Below are positions 1-5,394 of a stretch of 8,645 bases of DNA, piece after piece. This DNA comes from Nitrospirae bacterium RIFCSPLOW2_12_42_9. GTDB taxonomy: Bacteria; Nitrospirota; 9FT-COMBO-42-15; HDB-SIOI813. The stretch spans positions 1 through 8,645 of the forward strand of contig MHER01000156.1 of assembly GCA_001805205.1 (NCBI GenBank), in the 5' to 3' direction. The number at the start of each line of letters is the position of its first letter. The stretch's first letter is position 1. The notes under the pieces were generated by a model. That model worked only from the letters and a program-made list of their open reading frames with translations, did no database searches and was not told the origin of the DNA. Both the position numbers and the translations under genes were made by a program.

Positions 1-696
1 ATGACAGAGAGTGCAAAGATGGCCAATGTTGTCCTTCCTGGCGTGACCTTTGTTGAGAAAGACGGGACCTTTACAAACCAGGAGGGCAGGGTTCAGCGGC
101 TGAGGAGGTTATTTGAGCCGCACGGAGATGCAAAGGCCGACTGGGAGATTATGTCAGCAATAGGGGAGTCCATTGATCCTTCATTCAACTACAGATCAGC
201 ATCAGAGATATTTGATGAGATAAAGAAGTCTCTACCGTTGTATAGCGGGATCACCTTTGAGAACCTGGATGGGAATGGGGCACTGGTGAAGGGACCTGTG
301 TCTTCTTCACAATCTTCCGGTAAATGGGCAGTGTCTATAAACCTTAAGAGGGAATCTGCTGACCCTGAGTATCCATTTACGCTTATTACCGGCAATCACC
401 TGTATCACTCAGGGCGGCTTTCCCTTAAGGCAGATACACTGTATGAAATACTGCACGAGGCAATCGTTGAGATGTGCGGAGAAGATGCAAGGAAGCTTGG
501 GGTTAGTAAGGGGGATAAGGTAAAGGTAAAAGGAAAGAGGCATGAGGCAACATTAACTGTGCGGGTTAATGAGGGTTCAATGAAAGGGGTTATCTTCATA
601 CCTGAGAATTTTACTGATGTCCCTGTGAATATGTTTTTTACTAAGGGGGAAGGATATCCAAAGGTAAAGGTGATCCCCCTTGGCCGTGAGTCATGA
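1..696 (+). CDS. nuoG: NADH-quinone oxidoreductase subunit G, C-terminal part (partial)
   Basis: This is the last 231 codons of the large peripheral-arm subunit of complex I, which carries N-terminal Fe-S clusters (not in the window) and a molybdopterin-oxidoreductase-like fold. The ATG at base 1 is almost certainly an internal Met: the protein opens in the middle of the fold with TESAKMANVVLPG and then DGTFTNQEGRVQ (residues 21-32), a hallmark of the NuoG/formate dehydrogenase alpha family found far from the N terminus. Residues about 124-227 look like the C-terminal molydopterin-dinucleotide-binding domain (YPFTLITGNHLYHSGRLS, then a GDKVKVKGKR beta strand). In NuoG this fold is structural and does not bind a catalytic molybdenum cofactor. 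A formate dehydrogenase alpha subunit would share these motifs; the nuoHIJK genes that follow make NuoG the better call. The TGA stop lies 16 bases before the next start. Confidence 0.88.
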   Translation: MTESAKMANVVLPGVTFVEKDGTFTNQEGRVQRLRRLFEPHGDAKADWEIMSAIGESIDPSFNYRSASEIFDEIKKSLPLYSGITFENLDGNGALVKGPVSSSQSSGKWAVSINLKRESADPEYPFTLITGNHLYHSGRLSLKADTLYEILHEAIVEMCGEDARKLGVSKGDKVKVKGKRHEATLTVRVNEGSMKGVIFIPENFTDVPVNMFFTKGEGYPKVKVIPLGRES

Positions 697-698
697 CC

Positions 699-707
699 GG
701 GAGGAGG
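699..707 (+). promoter_or_regulatory. Strong ribosome binding site for the CNBD gene
   Basis: GGGAGGAGG lies five bases upstream of the ATG at 713. This site decides between the ATG at 713 and an in-frame TTG at 680, which would overlap nuoG and has no comparable Shine-Dalgarno sequence. Confidence 0.8.
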
Positions 708-712
708 ATAAA

Positions 713-1183
713 ATGGTAGATCCCAAATTACTTCGCGATATAAATTTCTTCTCAGATCTCAATGATGATGATTTAAACGTTATATCAAAGGTATTAATTG
801 AAAAGGAATTTAAGATTGGGACAACGGTCTTTAAAGAAGGAGAGGATGGACAGTCCCTCTATATTATAAAGAGGGGAGAGGTCAAGGCATGTAAGTCAAC
901 TCCAGAGGGAGAACTCCTCACACTGATGCTGCATAAAGACGGGGATATCTTCGGTGAGATGTCTTTCCTCGATGGCAGGCCGCGCTCAGCAACTATTGTG
1001 GCAATATCTGATACTAAGGCATATATGCTTGAGAAGAATGATTTTGAAGGGCTTGTAGATAACCACCCCAGGTTGATATATAAGATGCTTAAAAATATTG
1101 TATTCAGTATCCACTCCATTGTGAGAGGGATGAATACAAGGTATATTGAGATGATCAATTATATGTGGGGCAGGAGGAGATAA
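713..1183 (+). CDS. Stand-alone cyclic-nucleotide-binding domain protein
   Basis: A 156-residue soluble protein made of one Crp/CAP-type cyclic-nucleotide-binding domain. The N-terminal helix region has LLRDINFFSDLNDDDL (residues 6-21). The beta roll follows (EGEDGQSLYIIKRGEV, 42-57), then a well-formed phosphate-binding cassette, GDIFGEMSFLDGRPRSAT (77-94). In it E82 and R91 match the pair that in cAMP-binding relatives contacts the ribose hydroxyl and cyclic phosphate. A long C-helix (about 107-150) ends in WGRRR. There is no helix-turn-helix, kinase or transmembrane segment, so it is not a CRP-type transcription factor; CRP-family regulators are usually over 200 residues. It sits tightly between nuoG and nuoH and is surely co-transcribed. 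A role as ligand-dependent regulator or accessory subunit of this complex I is inference. The true ligand (cAMP, cGMP, c-di-GMP or none) cannot be told from sequence. Confidence 0.9.
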   Translation: MVDPKLLRDINFFSDLNDDDLNVISKVLIEKEFKIGTTVFKEGEDGQSLYIIKRGEVKACKSTPEGELLTLMLHKDGDIFGEMSFLDGRPRSATIVAISDTKAYMLEKNDFEGLVDNHPRLIYKMLKNIVFSIHSIVRGMNTRYIEMINYMWGRRR

Positions 1184-1191
1184 GGGGTTTA

Positions 1192-2220
1192 TTGCCTGTG
1201 CTTGAATTATATCTTTCCAATCCTTTGGTGATAATGATGCTTGAGATCCTGTTAATATTTATTAAGGTGGTTGTTGTCACACTTGTGGTGTTTTCTCTTC
1301 CGCTCCCTCTTACTTATATGGAGAGGAAGGTTGCAGGTCATATCCAGGTCAGGCTCGGTCCAATGAGGGTTGGGCCGCATGGAATCCTTCAGCCCCTCGC
1401 AGATATGATTAAGCTCTTTTTCAAGGAGGATATAATCCCTTCAAAGGCAGACCCGTGGCTCTTCAGAATCGCCCCTGTAATCTCCATGGTACCTGTATTT
1501 GCAGTATTTGCTACTATCCCGTTCGGGGATAAGATAACCATCCCGTTTATTAACTATGAAGTCTCCATGTATATTTCAGACATGAATGTAGGGATACTAT
1601 ATGTCCTTGCAATTGCCGGACTCAGTGTTTATGGAATTATTCTGGGAGGTTGGGCATCGAACAGCAAATATGCGCTCCTCGGCGGCCTCAGGTCATCTGC
1701 ACAGATGATAAGCTATGAGCTGGCCCTCAGTTTTGCATGCATTGGCGTTGTTATGATTGTAAACTCATTAAGTCTTGTAGATATAGTAAAGGCACAGTCA
1801 GGCTGGCACTGGAACATCTTCTATCAGCCTGTGGGATTTGTAATATTTTTCATTGCAGGTCTGGCAGAGATAAACCGTATCCCGTTCGATCTACCTGAAG
1901 ATGAGGGTACACTCGGTGCAGGCTATCATTCGGAGTACAGCTCTATGAGGTTTGCCTTCTTTATGCTCACCGAGTATGTGGCAATGGTATCCATGTCAAT
2001 ACTTGCAGTCCTGCTGTTCTTCGGCGGCTGGAACGGGCCATCCTTTCTGCCGGGCATTATCTGGTTTGTTATTAAAGTTGTGCTCTGCATATACTTTTTT
2101 ATGTGGACAAGGTTCACATTCCCAAGATATAGATATGATCAGCTTATGAGCATAGGGTGGAAGGTATTGCTGCCGCTGTCTTTATTAAACATTTTGATAA
2201 CAGGACTGATTATTATATGA
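1192..2220 (+). CDS. nuoH: NADH-quinone oxidoreductase subunit H
   Basis: The membrane subunit at the hinge of complex I; it forms much of the quinone-binding cavity with NuoB/D and links redox chemistry to the pump. About eight membrane helices are visible. Family motifs include TYMERKVAGHIQVRLGP (residues 41-57), GGLRSSAQMISYELAL (164-179), EINRIPFDLPEDEGTLGAGY (226-245) and PRYRYDQLMSIGWKVLLP (311-328). In the acidic cytoplasmic loop the usual E-x-E-x-E pattern after FDLP reads E236-D-E238-G-T240, so the third Glu is Thr. The start is uncertain: TTG at 1192 (342 residues, family-typical) follows GGAGGAG and AAGGGG. GTG at 1198 or an upstream GTG at 1165, which overlaps the previous gene, are alternatives. 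The stop overlaps the nuoI start (ATGA), suggesting translational coupling. Confidence 0.95.
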   Translation: MPVLELYLSNPLVIMMLEILLIFIKVVVVTLVVFSLPLPLTYMERKVAGHIQVRLGPMRVGPHGILQPLADMIKLFFKEDIIPSKADPWLFRIAPVISMVPVFAVFATIPFGDKITIPFINYEVSMYISDMNVGILYVLAIAGLSVYGIILGGWASNSKYALLGGLRSSAQMISYELALSFACIGVVMIVNSLSLVDIVKAQSGWHWNIFYQPVGFVIFFIAGLAEINRIPFDLPEDEGTLGAGYHSEYSSMRFAFFMLTEYVAMVSMSILAVLLFFGGWNGPSFLPGIIWFVIKVVLCIYFFMWTRFTFPRYRYDQLMSIGWKVLLPLSLLNILITGLIII

Positions 2221-2813
2221 ACGAACTGAGTACGGATAACCATAAGAACAGCAGCAGCCTCAGCATTAAAGACCTTCTTAAAAAGGTCTTCTTTATAGAC
2301 CTGATCCAGGGGCTTTTCATCACATTTAATTATACCTTTACAAAGACCATAACAGAGAGATACCCTGATGATGAGAAATGGATACCTTATAAGCGATTCA
2401 GGGGCCTGCATACATTAAACAGAAACAAAGAAGGTAAGGAATTATGTGTTGGTTGTGAACTATGCCAGAAGTCATGTCCCACACAGTGTATCACTGTAAT
2501 ACCTATGGAGGATAAGACAGGTAAGGGGATTGCAGACAGGATTGCATACAGGTGGGAGATTAACCTGCTCAGGTGCATGTTCTGCGGGCTCTGTGAGGAT
2601 GCATGCCCTACTGAGGCATTAAAATTGGGCAGGGAGTATGAGCTTGCAAGCTTCTCCATGCAAAGGCAGATTCGCTCAAAGGAAGAGCTTATAAAACCTC
2701 AGCCTATACCAGTGGAATTTGAGGGTGGTGTTATTGTCAGGGCAACCCTTGAAAAGGGAGATAAGGAAATAAAGGTGAAACCGGATCTTAGTGTTCAGAA
2801 GAGGTGGTGGTAG
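2217..2813 (+). CDS. nuoI: NADH-quinone oxidoreductase subunit I (2x 4Fe-4S)
   Basis: A 198-residue ferredoxin-like subunit that carries clusters N6a and N6b and passes electrons from the NuoG side to NuoB. Two CxxCxxCxxxCP motifs are intact: C77, C80, C83, C87 and C120, C123, C126, C130. An extra Cys at 91 (CPTQC) is seen in some relatives. The N-terminal part (residues 20-50) is the amphipathic segment that lies on the membrane near NuoH, and ERYPDDEKWIPYKRFRG (47-63) is typical of the family. The ATG at 2217 overlaps the nuoH stop by four bases with only a weak Shine-Dalgarno upstream, so translation is probably coupled to nuoH. The C terminus (residues 160-198) is a tail beyond the ferredoxin core, ending in RWW. 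An 8-bp inverted repeat lies within codons 18-25. Confidence 0.96.
   Translation: MNELSTDNHKNSSSLSIKDLLKKVFFIDLIQGLFITFNYTFTKTITERYPDDEKWIPYKRFRGLHTLNRNKEGKELCVGCELCQKSCPTQCITVIPMEDKTGKGIADRIAYRWEINLLRCMFCGLCEDACPTEALKLGREYELASFSMQRQIRSKEELIKPQPIPVEFEGGVIVRATLEKGDKEIKVKPDLSVQKRWW
2269..2290 (+). repeat. Perfect 8-bp inverted repeat inside nuoI
   Basis: AAGACCTT (2269-2276) and AAGGTCTT (2283-2290) are perfect reverse complements separated by six bases (CTTAAA). In RNA this could form a small hairpin near the 5' end of the nuoI reading frame. It lies wholly within codons for a Lys/Leu-rich helix and is not followed by a clean T run, so it is not called a terminator. The repeat itself is certain; a function is not supported. 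Confidence 0.5.
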
Positions 2814-3316
2814 TGGCAGAGCAGATATTCTTTTTTATTTTTGCAGTTCTCGCAGTAGGCTCAGCTATAGCAGTTGTATCATTTAAGAATCCTGTCTACA
2901 GCGTCCTTTCATTAATGGTCTGTTTTCTGCAGATGGCCGCACTATTTGTCATGTTACGCTCGCCTTTCCTTGCAGTCGTACAGGTCTTTGTTTATGTAGG
3001 TGCAGTGCTGGTACTGTTCCTATTTGTAATTATGATGCTTGACATACGTAAGGCAAGGATGGATCAGTTTATTACCGGGGGAAATTTCTGGGCCATTGGT
3101 CTTCTGGGGATACTTATAATTGAAATGATACTTATCATATCAAAGAGCAGGCTTACAAGTATTACAGTAAGTTCGGAATTGCGTCTTGACGGGGGAGTGC
3201 GGGAGATAGGTGAGGCGCTCTTTACAAAATATATTCTTCCATTTGAGATAGTTTCGTTTATACTCCTTGTGGCGCTTATGGGGGCTATAGTACTTGGCAG
3301 AAAGGAGCTGAGGTAA
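2813..3316 (+). CDS. nuoJ: NADH-quinone oxidoreductase subunit J
   Basis: A 167-residue membrane subunit with five predicted helices (about 3-22, 27-48, 52-76, 91-110, 142-161), between NuoH and NuoK in the membrane arm. The third helix carries the conserved [19 protein letters not shown] (59-76), with Tyr61 at the place of the family's conserved tyrosine; this helix is known to change conformation (pi-bulge) during turnover. The usual J signatures [11 protein letters not shown] (24-34) and [11 protein letters not shown] near the C terminus are present. The start chosen is GTG at 2813, sharing its first base with the nuoI TAG stop and placed five bases after GAGGTGG (2801-2807). GTG at 2804 or 2807 would destroy that ribosome binding site. 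Confidence 0.95.
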   Translation: MAEQIFFFIFAVLAVGSAIAVVSFKNPVYSVLSLMVCFLQMAALFVMLRSPFLAVVQVFVYVGAVLVLFLFVIMMLDIRKARMDQFITGGNFWAIGLLGILIIEMILIISKSRLTSITVSSELRLDGGVREIGEALFTKYILPFEIVSFILLVALMGAIVLGRKELR

Positions 3317-3318
3317 AA

Positions 3319-3621
3319 ATGGTTCCATTATCCTGGTATATAATTCTAAGCTCTATACTTTTTATAATAGGTGCAGCAGGGGTGCTTCTCAGAAGAAATA
3401 TCCTTGTAGTGCTGATGTCAATAGAATTGATATTAAACTCAGTGAATATCAACCTTGTGGCGTTTTCATATTTTCACCAGGACCTGAAGGGGCAGATATT
3501 CTCTATCTTTGTTATAACTATTGCTGCGGCTGAGGTGGCTGTTGCACTCGGTATTTTGATTGCTCTGGTTCGAAATAAGTCTGCTATTAATGTTGATGAG
3601 ATTCAGACTATGAAGGGGTGA
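3319..3621 (+). CDS. nuoK: NADH-quinone oxidoreductase subunit K
   Basis: A 100-residue, three-helix membrane subunit homologous to MrpC/MnhC. The two functionally important membrane glutamates of the family are both in place: Glu36 in helix 2 ([15 protein letters not shown]) and Glu72 in helix 3 ([13 protein letters not shown]), the same numbers as in E. coli NuoK. Length is exactly family-typical. The ATG follows the nuoJ TAA by two bases and a GAGGT motif (3310-3314). This subunit is the natural docking partner for the first antiporter-like subunit of the arm. It matters here because Mrp antiporters dock MrpD on the homologous MrpC, so an MrpD-like protein encoded directly downstream could plausibly bind the same face (inference). 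Confidence 0.97.
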   Translation: MVPLSWYIILSSILFIIGAAGVLLRRNILVVLMSIELILNSVNINLVAFSYFHQDLKGQIFSIFVITIAAAEVAVALGILIALVRNKSAINVDEIQTMKG

Positions 3622-3625
3622 TAAC

Positions 3626-5146
3626 ATGGAGATGATTCATTCAGCACTACCACTATATGCACTGAGTGTATCATTTGTAGCTGCATTTCTTATACTGGCA
3701 TTTAAAAATGTGCCAAACCTCAGAGATGCGACAGGTTTTGCCGCAGCACTCCTGAAATTTTCCCTTGTGGCATCAATGGCCCCGACGATCCTGGCCGGCG
3801 GAACAATAGAGTATACGCTCTTTAACAGCCTCCCCGGTGTTGATTTCAAATTCAGGGTCGATGCCCTCGGCATGATCTTTGCGACAATAGCATCCTTTCT
3901 CTGGATATTTGCCTCGGTTTATTCCGTTGGATATATGCGGAGCGGAAAGGAACATGCACAGACCAGGTTCTTTGCATGTTTTACAGTGAGCATCTTTGCT
4001 GCTGTTGGCGGCGCCTTTGCAGCAAACCTCTTTACATTAATTGTCTTTTATGAAGTTCTGAGTCTTGTAACATACCCCCTTGTCTATCACAAGGAGAATG
4101 CAGAATCCTGGGCGGGGAGCAAGAAGTATGTTATATACCTGGTCGGTACATCAAAGACCTTTCTACTGGCGGCCTTTGGCCTTACATATTACCTTGCAGG
4201 GCAACTGGATTTTGCACCGCATGGATTACTTGCAGATGTTAATGCATCACCAGTTATCCTGACCATCGTATATATATGTTACATGATAGGTTTTTCTAAG
4301 GCAGCCATTATGCCATTCCATGCATGGCTCCCTGCAGCTATGGTGGCACCTACACCCGTGAGTGCACTGCTCCATGCTGTGGCTGTTGTGAAGATGGGTG
4401 TGTTCTGTGTGTTGAGGGTTATATTTCACGTATTCGGGACTGGCCTTTTAAATAAACTGAACCTTGGGATAGCAACTGCTTATGTGGTCTCCTTTACCAT
4501 TATATTGTCATCGATTTATGCGCTTACACAGGATAATCTTAAGAGACGGCTTGCCTATTCAACAGTCAGCCAGCTCTCTTATGTCATACTTGGTGCTGTA
4601 TTGCTGACACCGAGCAGCATGCTTGGTGGTGTTGTACATATAGCAAACCATGCATTCTCAAAGATTACACTATTCTTCTGTGCAGGCTCAATCTACTGTG
4701 CCGCGCATAAGACAGAGATTAGCCAGCTCTCCGGCATAGGCCGTAAGCTTCCATGGACAATGACTGCATTTTTTATTGCCTCATTAAGCATGATTGGTGT
4801 CCCGCCTGCTGCAGGGTTTGTAAGTAAGTGGTACCTTGCTATGGGATCACTTGAGGCAAAGGAGATACCAATACTAATTGTACTATTTGCAAGTACAATC
4901 TTAAACGCAGCATACTTTCTGCCTATAACATACAAGGCATTCTTTGAAAAAGAAAATAATCACCATCCAGACAGCGGACATCACTCAGATAGTCATGGTA
5001 ATGAAAGCCATGGTCATGGGGATCATGGAGATATAAAGGAGATACCATTGATTGCAATACCGCTCGTGATTACAGCTATCATTTCAATAATTATTGGAAT
5101 ATACCCTGAGTATTTTCTGACTCTGGCAAGGGAGGTAATCAAATGA
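3626..5146 (+). CDS. MrpD-type proton/cation antiporter-like subunit in the nuoL slot
   Basis: A 506-residue, about 14-helix protein of the NuoL/M/N-MrpA/D family. Conserved channel residues are intact: Glu143 in TM5 (FYEVLSLVTYPL), Lys225 in TM7 (GFSKAAIMPFHAWLPAAM), His250 and Lys256 in TM8 (SALLHAVAVVKMGVF), Lys346 in the broken helix (NHAFSKITLFF) and Lys401 in TM12 (GFVSKWYL). It should therefore be able to translocate ions. The motif AMVAPTPVSALLHA is closer to MrpD/MrpA sequences than to classical NuoL. It ends right after TM14 and has no lateral helix. Residues 446-467 form a His-rich loop (8 His in 22) between TM13 and TM14. The ATG follows AAGGGGTG by five bases; the stop overlaps the next ATG (ATGA). 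Many databases would label it NuoL or antiporter subunit D. Whether it is built into complex I or forms a separate antiporter cannot be seen. Confidence 0.9.
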   Translation: MEMIHSALPLYALSVSFVAAFLILAFKNVPNLRDATGFAAALLKFSLVASMAPTILAGGTIEYTLFNSLPGVDFKFRVDALGMIFATIASFLWIFASVYSVGYMRSGKEHAQTRFFACFTVSIFAAVGGAFAANLFTLIVFYEVLSLVTYPLVYHKENAESWAGSKKYVIYLVGTSKTFLLAAFGLTYYLAGQLDFAPHGLLADVNASPVILTIVYICYMIGFSKAAIMPFHAWLPAAMVAPTPVSALLHAVAVVKMGVFCVLRVIFHVFGTGLLNKLNLGIATAYVVSFTIILSSIYALTQDNLKRRLAYSTVSQLSYVILGAVLLTPSSMLGGVVHIANHAFSKITLFFCAGSIYCAAHKTEISQLSGIGRKLPWTMTAFFIASLSMIGVPPAAGFVSKWYLAMGSLEAKEIPILIVLFASTILNAAYFLPITYKAFFEKENNHHPDSGHHSDSHGNESHGHGDHGDIKEIPLIAIPLVITAIISIIIGIYPEYFLTLAREVIK

Positions 5147-5394
5147 TTAAAAGATTTGTCAATTATATCGGCGATACTAAAAATTGGGGGAAATTAAGGA
5201 TACTGTTTTATATAATCCTCGCTGTGGTATTTATTTCAGATTTTTTTGTCCATCGTCATCATGTGGAGTTTATATGGGATAAGATACCGGGGTGGAGTGC
5301 CTTCTACGGGTTTTTATCATGCATTGTGCTTATTATAGTCTCTAAGGCCCTGGCTCATGCATGGCTCTATAAGGAAGAGGACTATTATGACTAA
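5143..5394 (+). CDS. Small two-helix membrane protein of the antiporter cassette
   Basis: An 83-residue protein with two predicted membrane helices (about 18-36 and 52-71). A His-rich turn joins them (HRHH, 37-40) and a strongly acidic/aromatic tail ends it (KEEDYYD, 77-83). A good ribosome binding site (AAGGGAGGT, 5128-5136) precedes the ATG by six bases. It overlaps the upstream stop by four bases, and its own 3' end overlaps the start of the next antiporter-like gene, so all three appear translationally coupled. It does not resemble NuoA, J, K, or MrpB, C, E, F or G as I know them. The pattern GWSAFYGFLSCIVLIIVSKAL plus EDYYD reminds me of small hypothetical proteins found beside MrpD-type genes in other bacteria, but I cannot confirm this. 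A structural linker between the two large subunits is plausible inference. Confidence 0.85.
   Translation: MIKRFVNYIGDTKNWGKLRILFYIILAVVFISDFFVHRHHVEFIWDKIPGWSAFYGFLSCIVLIIVSKALAHAWLYKEEDYYD
5371..5380 (+). promoter_or_regulatory. Ribosome binding site for the second antiporter-like gene
   Basis: AAGGAAGAGG lies six bases before the ATG at 5387, within the 3' end of the small membrane protein gene. It supports the ATG at 5387 over the in-frame ATG at 5357, which lacks such a site and would add ten charged residues before the first membrane helix. Confidence 0.65.

Noticed and set aside
1..3. ATG at the first base as a true gene start
   Set aside because: The protein begins mid-domain with motifs that lie deep inside NuoG; this is an internal Met at the window edge.
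680..712. Upstream TTG start extending the CNBD protein by 11 residues into nuoG
   Set aside because: The strong GGGAGGAGG site sits inside this extension and is correctly spaced for the ATG at 713.
1952..2149. Plus-strand 65-codon open frame inside nuoH
   Set aside because: Out of frame with an unmistakable nuoH, with no ribosome binding site or family features.
2269..2290. Intrinsic terminator
   Set aside because: The inverted repeat is in the middle of nuoI, has an AT-rich stem and lacks a following T tract.
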